Assembly: GCF_030315685.1 (NCBI RefSeq)
Contig: NZ_JASXSI010000007.1
Location: forward strand, 1 to 64,000
DNA: 64,000 nt
From: Gordonia sp. ABSL11-1
GTDB taxonomy: Bacteria; Actinomycetota; Actinomycetes; Mycobacteriales; Mycobacteriaceae
Direction of reading: 5' to 3'
Under the pieces are notes generated by a model that had not been told where the DNA came from, did no database searches, and saw nothing but the letters and a program-made list of their open reading frames with translations. Shown one piece after another: positions 25,591 to 36,761 of the stretch (positions are counted from its first letter, which is position 1; every line of letters starts with the position of its first letter). The position numbers and the translations under genes were made by a program.

Positions 25591-25711
25591 GGACCCGCGC
25601 TTGCCTCGGAACCGGTTCGGGTTCCTCAACCCGGTCATCACCCGGAGCACCCCACCGCGGTTGGAGGGTTGCCGATCAGCAAGCCGGGGCTTGACGCTGA
25701 TGCTCATGACC
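25591..25711 (-). ncRNA. SAM-IV riboswitch upstream of metY-metX
   Basis: On the minus strand the leader begins GGTCATGAGCATCAGCG and contains AAGCCCCGGCTTGCTG, CGGCAACCCTCC, AACCGCGGTGGGGTGC and the closing GGGTGATGACC. GGTCAT pairs with ATGACC to form P1, and a downstream GGCAAGCGCGGGTCC forms the extra pseudoknot region. Size (about 121 bases) and block order match the actinobacterial SAM-IV class known upstream of the equivalent M. tuberculosis gene (Rv3340). Binding S-adenosylmethionine should lower metY-metX expression. The remaining 62 bases to the ATG contain the likely expression platform. Confidence 0.88.
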
Positions 25712-25721
25712 TGGCGTCAAG

Positions 25722-25727
25722 GATATA
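25722..25727 (-). promoter_or_regulatory. -10 element of the metY riboswitch transcript
   Basis: The minus strand reads TGCTATATCC here. This is an extended -10 (TGnTATATC) about 11 bases before the first base of the riboswitch, so the RNA would begin just ahead of the aptamer. No convincing -35 is seen. Confidence 0.5.
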
Positions 25728-25952
25728 GCACGGCTCGGCGGGTACGAGAACCCTCCCGATCGGCCTGAGCCGAACGCCCCGAATGTGGTCTGATTGAACT
25801 AACTATCGGTCACGGATCGATGAATTCCCAGGTGTGTGGCACCGGCTTTTCTCAGAACATCTCAGTTTTGTGATGGCGGATCTAACCTGTGGCCAGCCCT
25901 GGGGACGCGAGGTCCGGACCGACCCGCGCCAGGCGAAGAAAGACGATGCCGC
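25728..25952. other. divergent intergenic region, nothing assigned
   Basis: These 225 bases separate the metY riboswitch promoter from the start of the secreted hydrolase gene. I see no gene, strong hairpin or recognised operator. The stretch around 25795-25885 is AT-richer than its surroundings and probably holds the hydrolase promoter. Confidence 0.4.
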
Positions 25953-27680
25953 ATGTCCGCTCGGTTCGGAGTGTCCCGCAGACTAACCGTCATTCTCATT
26001 GCCATCTCGACGAGTGTCGCCGTGGCGACGGCATTCTGTCTCCCCGGAGTGGGAGGTGTGGCGCGGGCGGACGATTGCGGTGCGGGCGCTGTGGTCATCG
26101 TCGGCGGGACGTGGGATCACGAGGGCGCGGTGATGGTCGGCGTCAAACAGCGGTACACCGGTCTCGGTCCTGACGACAAGGCGAACCCGGCCAGCGACTA
26201 CGCAGGTGAGAAGGCCTACAAGATCATCTACGCCGACTACCCGGCCGCCGTCTGGCCGGCCGGTGCAACCGGATATGACGAGAGCACGCGGCAAGGGATC
26301 GCGTCGACCAAGTCGGCGATCGCGGGCTATCAACAGTCGTGTGGAGACATGCCCGTCGTCGTGGCCGGCTACTCCCAAGGTGCGCGCATCGCCGGGGACG
26401 TGCTGTCCGACATCGGGAATGGTCGGGGCCTCACCGGAACGTCCGCCGACGGCGCCGGGTACACGATCAATCCAGAGACCATCTCCGGCGAGCTCTACGC
26501 AGATCCCCGCCAGGACGGGGACAAGACCGGGAAGGGCATCGAGCTCTCGCTCATCGGTGTCATTCCGGGCATGACGATGTCGGGTGCGCGGGACGGCGGT
26601 TTCGGGAGCCTCGCGGACAACGTCGTCTCCGTCTGTATCGACGGCGACCCGATCTGCGATCTGCCCGACCCGATGTATGACCCGATCGGTGCCATCGACG
26701 GACTTGCGGGCTATTGGGTCAAACACGGTCGGTATCCGTACTACATGTTCCAGAATCCGAGGGCGGACTGGTGGAGTGGACGGAACGTCGACTGCACAGG
26801 GACGAACGACACGACCTGCGTCGTCGAGTTCGATTCCTCCATCGTCGAGTACCTCCGCGAGCAGGCGGCGAATCTCGGCTACACCGGTGAGATCGGGGAC
26901 TTCCTCGCGAACCGTCCGAAGATCGGTCTCCCTCTCGGCATCACGCTCGCCAATCTGCAGCCGGCGATCCGGGTGGTGCAGGATCTCCTCCCGCCGTTGC
27001 CGCAATTGGGTTATGGCGCCTACCTTGCGGACATCTACGTCTTCGAGGACATCCTGCAGGGCATCGTGAATCGCGCTCCGGAGCAGTTCACCGCCGGAGC
27101 CGCGGCGCTCGCGGCCAGCGTGCGCAGCATCATCCGATGGCCGGTCAGCTTCACCCGTTACTGGGCCGATCAGCTGGTGACCGTGGTGGGTGCGCAGACC
27201 GCCGTGCAGACGAGCACGACGGCGCGCGCGGCCGTCGAACAACACGCCGAGACCCTGCAGACCCTGGCCGCCGTCGAACATCCGGGTGCGACCGTCGTCG
27301 AGACGTCCACCCCGGACGTCCGAGCACCGGGGCAGACGCACGATGACCTATCGGTGTCTGCGACGTCGCCGGCCGTCGAACCGGTCGCGCCGTCCCGGTC
27401 GGGACCCGAACCCCGGCCCGAACCGGAGACGGTCGTCGAGGCGCCACCCGTCGTGGCGGCCGACCCGGAGCCGGAGGCACCGCCCGCCGACACCGGCTCG
27501 ACGTCCGGTGGTGCCGAACCCGGTGACTCGTCGGATCGCTCCACCGAGGCTGAGACGTCCACGACCGGAGGGGAGGAGACCGGCGGTGCCGAGGTGGGCG
27601 ACGCCGCGGACTCGACGTCCGGCTCGTCGAAGAAGTCATCGGAGAGTTCCTCGAAGGGCGGTGGCCACGACGGCGAGTGA
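25953..27680 (+). CDS. secreted cutinase/PE-PPE-type serine hydrolase with long acidic Pro/Ser tail
   Basis: A 575-residue exported protein. The signal peptide (about residues 1-40) has an Arg-rich start, a hydrophobic core VILIAISTSVAVATAF and cleavage near VARADD. The catalytic domain (about 40-330) has the nucleophile in VAGYSQGARIAGD, Asp in VCIDGDPICD and His in YWVKHGRYPYY, the triad layout of cutinase-like and PE-PPE-domain lipases. After about residue 440 comes a 130-residue Pro/Glu/Ser/Thr-rich, acidic, probably disordered tail ending in Lys/Ser/Gly. The start is ATG 25953. It probably hydrolyses esters or lipids in or outside the mycomembrane. Confidence 0.82.
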   Translation: MSARFGVSRRLTVILIAISTSVAVATAFCLPGVGGVARADDCGAGAVVIVGGTWDHEGAVMVGVKQRYTGLGPDDKANPASDYAGEKAYKIIYADYPAAVWPAGATGYDESTRQGIASTKSAIAGYQQSCGDMPVVVAGYSQGARIAGDVLSDIGNGRGLTGTSADGAGYTINPETISGELYADPRQDGDKTGKGIELSLIGVIPGMTMSGARDGGFGSLADNVVSVCIDGDPICDLPDPMYDPIGAIDGLAGYWVKHGRYPYYMFQNPRADWWSGRNVDCTGTNDTTCVVEFDSSIVEYLREQAANLGYTGEIGDFLANRPKIGLPLGITLANLQPAIRVVQDLLPPLPQLGYGAYLADIYVFEDILQGIVNRAPEQFTAGAAALAASVRSIIRWPVSFTRYWADQLVTVVGAQTAVQTSTTARAAVEQHAETLQTLAAVEHPGATVVETSTPDVRAPGQTHDDLSVSATSPAVEPVAPSRSGPEPRPEPETVVEAPPVVAADPEPEAPPADTGSTSGGAEPGDSSDRSTEAETSTTGGEETGGAEVGDAADSTSGSSKKSSESSSKGGGHDGE

Positions 27681-27765
27681 GGCGCCGCCGGACCGACTCC
27701 GGCTGTGAACGAACTCACCTGACGCAGCTGGAATCCTTCCGGGCCCCCGGTGGGTTGGTGACTGA

Positions 27766-29019
27766 GTGTCCTCAGCCTCACCCGAAGCCCCGGCCCTGCC
27801 CGACGCCTCCCTGACGCCCGTGCCGCCGTCGATCCGACGGTGGGCGGTCTTCGCACTCGCGCTCGGCGGATTCGGCATCGGGACCACCGAGTTCGTCGCG
27901 ATGGGTCTGCTGCCCAGCATCGCGGACACGCTCGGCGTGAGCGAGCCGACCGCCGGGCACGTCATCTCGGCCTACGCCCTCGGTGTCGTCGTCGGCGCAC
28001 CATTGATCGCGGCGATCACCGCACGGGTGTCGCGGCGCACGCTTCTCGTCGGCCTCATGATCGCGTTCACCGTCGGCAACGTGGTCACCGTGCTCGCCCC
28101 GAACTACGGATTCCTGATGGCGGCGCGATTCGTCGCCGGGTTGCCGCACGGCGCCTATTTCGGTGTCGCCGCCCTGGTGGCCGCCCACCTCGCGGGTCCT
28201 CGTGATCGGGCGAAAGCCGTCGGTCAGGTGATGCTCGGGTTGTCGGTGGCCAATGTGCTCGGAGTACCGGCGGCGACGTGGCTCGGCGAATCGCTGGGAT
28301 GGCGGGTGGCCTTCGCCCTCGTCGTCGTCATCGGGTTGCTGACGATCCTCGCGCTGGTCCGGTTCATGCCCGACCTGTCCGACATGCGCGTCACCAACCC
28401 GATGACGGAACTGAGCGCTCTCGCTCGCCCGCAGGTGTGGTTCACCCTTCTCGTAGGAGTCGTCGGCTTCGGCGGGATGTTCGCCTTCTACACGTATTTG
28501 AACTCGGCGCTGACCACGGTGACCGGCGTCTCCGTGTCACTCGTGCCGGTCGCCATGATGCTGTTCGGTCTGGGCATGGTCGCCGGCAACATCGTCGGCG
28601 GGTACATCGCCGACCGCAGTGTGCCGATGGGGATCCTCATCGGACTCGTCGCCACCGGCGTGTCACTGGCACTGTTCGGTCTGACACTCCAGAATGTCTG
28701 GGCCGCAATGATTCTCAGCTTTGCTATCGGGCTCTCCGGGGCGTCGACGATCCCAGCCCTGCAGACGCGGCTGATGGATGTCGCCGACGACGCCCAGACG
28801 TTGGCAGCGGCCCTCAATCACTCGGCGCTGAACATCGCCAATGCTGCAGGCGCATGGCTCGGCGGTGTCGTGATCGCCGCCGGCCACGGCTACCGCTCAC
28901 CGTCGATCCTCGGCGCGCTGCTGACCATCGCCGGGATCGTGATGCTGGGCGTCGCGCTGGCGACTCAGCGTCGGACGGCGAATGTCGGCGCGGCCGCCAC
29001 CGCGATCACTCGACCGTAG
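27766..29019 (+). CDS. MFS transporter, AraJ-like efflux permease
   Basis: A 417-residue 12-helix major facilitator of the sugar-efflux/AraJ type. Signs are GGFGIGTTEFVAMGLLP in helix 1, the loop-2 motif ITARVSRRTLLVG, RFVAGLPHGAYFGVAALVA in helix 4, and GLSGASTIPALQTRLMDVA in the second half. This subgroup exports sugars, nucleosides or drugs; the substrate here is unknown. It starts with GTG at 27766. Its 3' end overlaps the convergent bacterioferritin gene by 14 bases. Confidence 0.85.
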   Translation: MSSASPEAPALPDASLTPVPPSIRRWAVFALALGGFGIGTTEFVAMGLLPSIADTLGVSEPTAGHVISAYALGVVVGAPLIAAITARVSRRTLLVGLMIAFTVGNVVTVLAPNYGFLMAARFVAGLPHGAYFGVAALVAAHLAGPRDRAKAVGQVMLGLSVANVLGVPAATWLGESLGWRVAFALVVVIGLLTILALVRFMPDLSDMRVTNPMTELSALARPQVWFTLLVGVVGFGGMFAFYTYLNSALTTVTGVSVSLVPVAMMLFGLGMVAGNIVGGYIADRSVPMGILIGLVATGVSLALFGLTLQNVWAAMILSFAIGLSGASTIPALQTRLMDVADDAQTLAAALNHSALNIANAAGAWLGGVVIAAGHGYRSPSILGALLTIAGIVMLGVALATQRRTANVGAAATAITRP

Positions 29020-29491
29020 GTGGCGTGGCGACGGTCTTCGACAGATACAGCTGCTCGCCGAGGCGGTCCATCAGTTCGAGCTGGGTCTCGAGGTAGTCGA
29101 TGTGGTGTTCCTCGTCCTTGAGGATCTCCTCGAGGAGTTTCGCGCTGGTGATGTCACCCTTGCTGCGGCACATCGCGATCCCGGGGCGCAGGCGTTCGAC
29201 GACCTCGACCTCGATCGCCATGTCCGACTCGAACTGCTCGCGGATGGACTGGCCGATCCGCAGCGGAAGGATCTTCTGATAGTTCGGCAGTCCCTCGAGG
29301 AACAGGATGCGATCGGTCAGGATCTCGGCGTGGTGCATCTCCTCGATCGATTCCTCACGCGTCTTGCCCGCGATCTCGGTGAGTCCCCAGTTGCCCTGCA
29401 TCTTCGCATGGAGAAAGTACTGGTTGATCGCCGTCAGCTCGCTGGTGAGCTGTTCGTTGAGGAGAGCGATCACCTCGTCGTCGCCGCGCAT
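29006..29491 (-). CDS. bfr: bacterioferritin
   Basis: A 161-residue four-helix-bundle ferritin that oxidises and stores iron in a 24-mer. Ferroxidase ligands are visible: Glu in LLNEQLTSELTAINQ, Glu/His in EEMHHAEILTDRILFLEG, and Glu/His in ILKDEEHHIDYLETQ. The haem-ligand methionine lies in IEEMHHAE. The start is ATG 29491 (MRGDDEVIALL) behind GGAGG. The gene for its partner ferredoxin lies 104 bases upstream on the same strand, a standard pairing. Confidence 0.93.
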   Translation of the reverse strand: MRGDDEVIALLNEQLTSELTAINQYFLHAKMQGNWGLTEIAGKTREESIEEMHHAEILTDRILFLEGLPNYQKILPLRIGQSIREQFESDMAIEVEVVERLRPGIAMCRSKGDITSAKLLEEILKDEEHHIDYLETQLELMDRLGEQLYLSKTVATPPTVE

Positions 29492-29595
29492 GACTGTGCC
29501 TCCGTTCGCCGTGGTTAAAGGAACGTAGCACGGCAAAACTCCCCGCGCCCGGACTTGGGCACGAGGTCGTGGACTCACGTCATGAGACGTCTGGG

Positions 29596-29778
29596 TCAGG
29601 CGGCGGTGGTGGCGGTGGTATTCCTTTCACTGATGATGGCCTGAAGTCGTTCGAGGCAGGTTCCGCATCCTTCTCCGGCGCCGCAGCGTTCGCTGACCGC
29701 GTCGACCGACAGGGCGCCGGCGGAGCAGTGCTCGTGGACCTCGTCCTCGGTCACCGCCCGGCAGATGCAGACGAACAT
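29596..29778 (-). CDS. bfd: bacterioferritin-associated [2Fe-2S] ferredoxin
   Basis: A 60-residue protein with four cysteines in the Bfd arrangement: MFVCICRAVTEDEV near the start and GAGEGCGTCLERL further on (C-x-C...C-x2-C). It reduces iron held in bacterioferritin to release it. The ATG at 29778 has GAGGTGAGG just upstream. An IdeR/DtxR-like box lies 22 bases before the start, which fits iron-dependent control; release is wanted when iron is scarce. Confidence 0.9.
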   Translation of the reverse strand: MFVCICRAVTEDEVHEHCSAGALSVDAVSERCGAGEGCGTCLERLQAIISERNTTATTAA

Positions 29779-29799
29779 TTCCTCACCTCGAATCCTCAG

Positions 29800-29818
29800 T
29801 TAGGTAAGGGTTACATAA
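29800..29818. promoter_or_regulatory. IdeR/DtxR iron box upstream of bfd
   Basis: TTAGGTAAGGGTTACATAA matches the IdeR consensus TTAGGTTAGGCTAACCTAA at 15 of 19 positions. It lies between the divergent bfd and xthA starts, 22 bases from bfd. A weaker overlapping-type site (12 of 19) sits at 29834-29852. Iron-loaded IdeR would repress bfd. Confidence 0.75.
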
Positions 29819-29892
29819 AGGTGCGCGCGATGGCAAGGGTTGGCTTACCTCTGGTACGGGCGCACCACAACCGGCCGGTAGGCTGTGGCCCT

Positions 29893-31825
<1,933 letters not shown>

Positions 31826-31874
31826 CATCCGTTGACCCGACTGGCCCGGTGACCCGAGCGAGGAGGCGGTACTC

Positions 31875-32927
31875 GTGAGTTCGGTAGTGGATTCGAGTAA
31901 ATCGGTCGTCGATCGAGCGAAGACGACCTTCCAGGAGCGCCGCGAGCGCTGGCCGTGGCTGGAACACCTGATCCAGACGGTGCAGCGCTACAACGATCGG
32001 CGCGGCAACCTCTATGCGGCCTCGATCAGTTTCAACGGCATCCTGGCGCTGGTCCCGATCGTCATGGTGGTGTTCGCCATCGGCGGCTTCGTGCTGGCGA
32101 ACCAGCCGGACCTGCTGAAGCAACTCCAGGACGCCATCGTCGAGAATGTGCCCGAGGGCATGGACGAGCAGGTCAACGATCTGATCAATTCCGCCATCGA
32201 CTCTCGTGCCGCGGTGGGCATCGTCGGGCTGCTCGGCGCGGCGTTCACCGGGATCGGATGGATCTCCGGTGTCCGGCTGGGGATGACGGAGATGTGGGGC
32301 GGACGTGTGGACCGCAACGCGGTCATGTCGAAGGTGTGGGACCTCGTCACCTTCGTCGTGCTGGGACTGGCGTTCGCGGCCACGATGGCACTCACCGCCC
32401 TCGGCAACTCGGGCCTGACGACCGAGGTCCTGTCGTGGGTCGGGCTCGACGACGCCGTGTGGGCCCCGGCGGTCGTCCGTACCGTGTCGATCATCGTCTC
32501 GGTGCTGGCGACCTGGCTGCTCTTCACCTTCGTGATGTCACGACTGCCCTTGGTGCAGTTGCCGTTTCGCAACACACTCAAGGCCGGGCTGCTCACCGCG
32601 ATCGCCTTCGAGATCGTCAAGACGGTCGGCGGTATCTATCTTCAGTCCGTGCTGAGCGGACCGGCCGGCGTGGCGTTCGGCCCTATCATCGGGCTCCTGG
32701 TGTTCGCCTACCTGGCCTCGCGGATCGTTCTCTACGCCGCCGCCTGGTGTGCGACGGATCCCATCAACGACGAGTTCCAGGTGACCGAGGAGGACGAACC
32801 GCTGCCGCCGGTGGTCGTCTCCCCGAACTACGACGTCAACCCGGTCTCCAAGCCCGCGTCGCTCGTCGCGGCTGCCGGAATCGGTGCAGCGGCCAGTGCG
32901 GTCGCGGGCTGGTTGCTCCGCCGCTGA
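31875..32927 (+). CDS. yhjD: YhjD/BrkB-type inner membrane protein
   Basis: A 350-residue membrane protein of the YihY/BrkB family. A basic cytoplasmic N-terminus (to about residue 50) precedes six membrane segments: ISFNGILALVPIVMVVFAIGG starts near residue 52, and later helices include VGLLGAAFTGIGWISG and GPIIGLLVFAYLASR. A final hydrophobic stretch lies at the C-terminus. The family has been linked to envelope transport and to Kdo-independent growth in E. coli, but its activity is unproven. Translation starts with GTG 31875 after GAGGAGG. Confidence 0.83.
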   Translation: MSSVVDSSKSVVDRAKTTFQERRERWPWLEHLIQTVQRYNDRRGNLYAASISFNGILALVPIVMVVFAIGGFVLANQPDLLKQLQDAIVENVPEGMDEQVNDLINSAIDSRAAVGIVGLLGAAFTGIGWISGVRLGMTEMWGGRVDRNAVMSKVWDLVTFVVLGLAFAATMALTALGNSGLTTEVLSWVGLDDAVWAPAVVRTVSIIVSVLATWLLFTFVMSRLPLVQLPFRNTLKAGLLTAIAFEIVKTVGGIYLQSVLSGPAGVAFGPIIGLLVFAYLASRIVLYAAAWCATDPINDEFQVTEEDEPLPPVVVSPNYDVNPVSKPASLVAAAGIGAAASAVAGWLLRR

Positions 32928-32949
32928 ACGGCCTGGTCGGCGTCAGCCC

Positions 32950-34239
32950 TCAGCGTCGGGCGACGAGGCGAAGTGCGATGAGCAGCAGCACGATTGCCGC
33001 GAGTGCCGCGATCAGACCGATCAGGATGCGCACCGACCATCGAGTGGGGTGATCGGTGCCGGTGGCGCTCACCGTCGTGTCGGCTCGCGGCGATGTCGTG
33101 GTGGTCGTGGTCGTCGGAGGCGCTGTTCGGTTGCCTCCGGCCGCCGCGCCGGGGGCGACCAGCGTTCCCGTCCTCGCCTGCGCGGGTGCGCGAAATCCAT
33201 AGTCGAACAGCGACTTCGCTTGGTCCCAGTAGGAGTCGGACTCGACGGTGAGTCCGAACATCTGCACGATCATGATCCGCCGACCGTCGCGCTCGACGGC
33301 GCCGACGAAGGTCTTGCGTGCATCGTCGGTGTAACCGGTCTTACCGCCGAGTGTCCCCGGATAGCCCTCCAGGAGGAGCTGATTGGACGTGTACATCGGG
33401 TAGGCGGGATGGTCGGTGTCGCCGGGGACGTCGGGGCGCTTCGGATACCCGGGGAACGGATGGGTGCGCAATGCGATCAGCTCGCGGAACGTACTGTTGC
33501 GCATCGCCTCCCGGAAGATGAGCGCCAGATCATACGGCGAACTCGACATCCCGGCCGCGTCCAGGCCGGAGGGCGACGCCGCCCGCGTGTCCAGGGCGTG
33601 CAGTGCTCGGGCCTTCTCGTTCATCTTGTCGAGCGTCGCCTCGACTCCGCCGAGCTCGCGCGCCAACGCATGGGCACAGTCGTTGCCGGACACCACGATC
33701 AGGCCGGTCAGCAGGTCTCGCGTCGTGTAGTGCCCGCCAGGACCCATGCCGCACGAATCGCCCTCCGCACCCCAGTCCTCCGCCGTCGGGACGACCGGTG
33801 TGTCGAGGTCGAGTTCGTCCAGGGCGACGAGGGCCAGCAACACCTTGATCGTAGAGGCCGGACGGTATCGTCCGTGGGGATCCTTGGCCGCGATGACGTG
33901 CCCGCTGTCGAGGTCGGCGATGAGCCAGCCGGCAGACGTCAGGTTCGGCGGCACCGGACCGAGCGCGGGGTCGGCGACGACACCACACCCTGCGAGACGC
34001 TCGCCGCCCACTGCCGTGGCAGGGACGGGCAGCGGGGTCGGTGACGCCGCGCCAGGGGCGACGACCTCGGATTCGTCGACCGGCGGGGGAGGCCCGACAC
34101 GATGGGGACAGTGATCGGTGACGGGGGTCGGAACGGGCGTGAGCGGAGCGGCCGCAGACATCGGCGGCATCCCCGCGATGGGGGCGATCGCGATACCTGC
34201 CGCGACGAGACCCGCAGCCGTTCGTGCCCCCACCTTCAT
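32950..34239 (-). CDS. dacB: D-alanyl-D-alanine carboxypeptidase (DacB1-type, family S11)
   Basis: A 429-residue secreted, membrane-anchored penicillin-binding protein that trims the terminal D-Ala from peptidoglycan stem peptides. It has a signal peptide (about 1-30), a Pro-rich spacer, then the three S11 motifs: STIK (in RPASTIKVLLAL), SGN (VVSGNDCAH) and KTG (LGGKTGYTDDA). A Thr-rich linker (PPTTTTTTTS) leads to a C-terminal membrane helix and basic end. The position next to an Rv3329-like aminotransferase matches dacB1 (Rv3330). The frame is open upstream into the decayed deaminase gene without a stop, but ATG 34239 begins the signal peptide. Confidence 0.9.
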   Translation of the reverse strand: MKVGARTAAGLVAAGIAIAPIAGMPPMSAAAPLTPVPTPVTDHCPHRVGPPPPVDESEVVAPGAASPTPLPVPATAVGGERLAGCGVVADPALGPVPPNLTSAGWLIADLDSGHVIAAKDPHGRYRPASTIKVLLALVALDELDLDTPVVPTAEDWGAEGDSCGMGPGGHYTTRDLLTGLIVVSGNDCAHALARELGGVEATLDKMNEKARALHALDTRAASPSGLDAAGMSSSPYDLALIFREAMRNSTFRELIALRTHPFPGYPKRPDVPGDTDHPAYPMYTSNQLLLEGYPGTLGGKTGYTDDARKTFVGAVERDGRRIMIVQMFGLTVESDSYWDQAKSLFDYGFRAPAQARTGTLVAPGAAAGGNRTAPPTTTTTTTSPRADTTVSATGTDHPTRWSVRILIGLIAALAAIVLLLIALRLVARR

Positions 34240-34245
34240 CGCTCG

Positions 34246-34802
<557 letters not shown>

Positions 34803-34805
34803 GGT

Positions 34806-36188
34806 CTACAGGAGGGTATATGCCTCCGTCAGCACCGACCGCAGGATCTGTTCGATCTCGTCGAACTCGGCCTGACCGGCGATGAGCGGCGGCGCGAGCT
34901 GCACGACGGGGTCCCCGCGGTCGTCGGCGCGGCAGTAGAGCCCGGCCTCGAACAGTGCGCTGGACAGGAATCCGCGGAGGATGCGTTCGGACTCGGCGTC
35001 GCTGAACGTCTCCTTCGTCGCCTTGTCCTTCACCAATTCGATCCCGTAGAAATAGCCTTCGCCGCGAACGTCACCGACGATCGGCAGATCGTTCAGCCGC
35101 TCCAGCGTCGCGCGGAACGCGGGTGCGTTCTGCTTCACGTGATCGTTGAGACCCTCGCGCTCGAACAGGTCGAGGTTCGCCAGCGCCACGGCCGCCGACA
35201 CCGGGTGCCCGCCGAAGGTGTACCCGTGCGGGAAGGAGGTCGTCCCATCGCGGAACGGCTCGAACAGCCGGTCGCTGGCGATCATCGCGCCGATCGGCGA
35301 GTAGCCCGAGGTCATTCCCTTCGCGCAGGTGATGATGTCCGGCACGTACCCGAAATCGTCACAGGCGAACATCGATCCGATGCGGCCGAAGGCGCAGATG
35401 ACCTCGTCGGACACCAGCAGCACATCGTATTCGTCGCAGATCTCGCGGACCCGTTCGAAATAGCCGGGAGGCGGCGGGAAGCACCCGCCGGCATTCTGCA
35501 CGGGTTCGAGGAAGACGGCCGCGACGGTCTCCGGACCCTCGAACTCGATGGCCTCCGCGATGCGATCGGCGGCCCATCGTCCGAACTTCTTCGGGTCGGC
35601 GGCCAGATCGTCGTCCGCCCGGTAGATGTTGGTGTTCGGCGCACGGAACCCGCCGGGGGTCAGCGGCTCGAACATCTGCTTGAGGGCGGGCACGCCGGTG
35701 ATGGCGAGCGCGCCCTGCGGGGTGCCGTGATAGGCGACCGCACGGGAGATCACCTTGTGCTTCATGGGTTTTCCGACCAGCTTGTAGTACTGCTTGGCCA
35801 GCTTCCAGGCACTCTCCACGGCCTCGCCGCCACCGGTGGTGAAGAAGACGCGGTTGAGATCACCGGGTGTGTATGCGGCGAGACGTTCGGCCAGTTCGAC
35901 GGCCGGTGGCGTGGCGTAGGACCAGATCGGGAAGAACGCAAGCTCTTTGGCCTGCTTCGCGGCGGCCTCGGCCAGCTCGACGCGGCCGTGACCGGCCTGG
36001 ACGACGAACAGCCCGGCGAGGCCGTCGAGGTAACTGCGGCCGCGGTCGTCATAGATCCGCATGCCCTCGCCGCGGATGATCACCGGCGGCGTGATGCCGT
36101 CGCCGTGGCGGGCGAAATGGCCCCAGAGGTGGGCGGCGCTGCGCTCGCCGAGTGTGAGATCGGTGGCGGGTTCGTCGGCAATGCTCAT
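34806..36188 (-). CDS. class III aminotransferase (Rv3329-like; omega-amino acid/diamine type)
   Basis: A 460-residue PLP aminotransferase. The N-terminal GERSAAHLWGHFARHGD and GLAGLFVVQAGHGR, the cofactor-binding TTGGGEAVESAWKLA, the aspartate in LVSDEVICAFGR, and the Schiff-base lysine in CAKGMTSGYSPIGAM mark the omega-amino acid:pyruvate / putrescine aminotransferase group. The ATG overlaps the stop of the Lrp gene by four bases. Next to an aldehyde dehydrogenase and an amine oxidoreductase it probably transaminates a diamine or omega-amino acid. The M. tuberculosis counterpart also borders dacB1. Confidence 0.87.
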   Translation of the reverse strand: MSIADEPATDLTLGERSAAHLWGHFARHGDGITPPVIIRGEGMRIYDDRGRSYLDGLAGLFVVQAGHGRVELAEAAAKQAKELAFFPIWSYATPPAVELAERLAAYTPGDLNRVFFTTGGGEAVESAWKLAKQYYKLVGKPMKHKVISRAVAYHGTPQGALAITGVPALKQMFEPLTPGGFRAPNTNIYRADDDLAADPKKFGRWAADRIAEAIEFEGPETVAAVFLEPVQNAGGCFPPPPGYFERVREICDEYDVLLVSDEVICAFGRIGSMFACDDFGYVPDIITCAKGMTSGYSPIGAMIASDRLFEPFRDGTTSFPHGYTFGGHPVSAAVALANLDLFEREGLNDHVKQNAPAFRATLERLNDLPIVGDVRGEGYFYGIELVKDKATKETFSDAESERILRGFLSSALFEAGLYCRADDRGDPVVQLAPPLIAGQAEFDEIEQILRSVLTEAYTLL

Positions 36189-36649
36189 CGGGTACCCCAA
36201 TTGTATTGTTGCTTGACCAGTTTCAGATAGACCAGGGTCTCGGTCGCGGTGACCTCGGAGTGCGTGCGGACCTTCTGGTTCAGGATGCGCAGGAGATGAT
36301 CGTCGTCCTCGCACACGACCTCGATCAGGATGTCGAACGATCCGGCGGTCAGGACGACGTAATCGATCTCGGGGCAGGCTGAGAGTTGCTCGGCCAGGGC
36401 CTCGGTGTCCCCGGTACAGCGGATGCCGATCAACGCCTGCCGGGAGAACCCGAGCTTCAATGGATCGGTCACGGCGACGATCTGCAGGAGCCCGCTCTCG
36501 CTGAGGCGCTGCACACGATTGCGTACCGCGGCCTCGGAGAGACCGACCGCCTTGCCGATCGACGCATACGAACTCCGACCATCGGCCTGGAGTTCTTCGA
36601 TGATCTTCTTGGCCGTCGCGTCGAGCGCGGGTGAGGGAGGTTCGACCAC
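36185..36649 (-). CDS. Lrp/AsnC-family transcriptional regulator
   Basis: A 154-residue regulator. The N-terminal winged helix is IIEELQADGRSSYASIGKAVGLSEAAVRNRVQRL, and a C-terminal RAM/ligand-binding domain follows (TGDTEALAEQLSACPEIDYVVLTAGSFDILIEV). It begins with GTG 36649. It is the first gene of the unit with the aminotransferase and is divergent from the aldehyde dehydrogenase gene across 112 bases. It is therefore the natural local regulator of the amine locus, sensing an amino acid or amine. Confidence 0.88.
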   Translation of the reverse strand: MVEPPSPALDATAKKIIEELQADGRSSYASIGKAVGLSEAAVRNRVQRLSESGLLQIVAVTDPLKLGFSRQALIGIRCTGDTEALAEQLSACPEIDYVVLTAGSFDILIEVVCEDDDHLLRILNQKVRTHSEVTATETLVYLKLVKQQYNWGTR

Positions 36650-36761
36650 GCCCTGATGGTGACGGATTCAGTAGAAGTTGGCAACTCGAAATGACGCTAT
36701 CCGTAGGAAAAATCGGACTTCACATAGTGATTCCGTCATCCGCGCTGTTAGACTCTGCGCC

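Noticed and set aside
29834-29852. Second IdeR box next to bfd
   Set aside because: It matches the consensus at only 12 of 19 positions, so it is mentioned with the main site but not listed as a feature.
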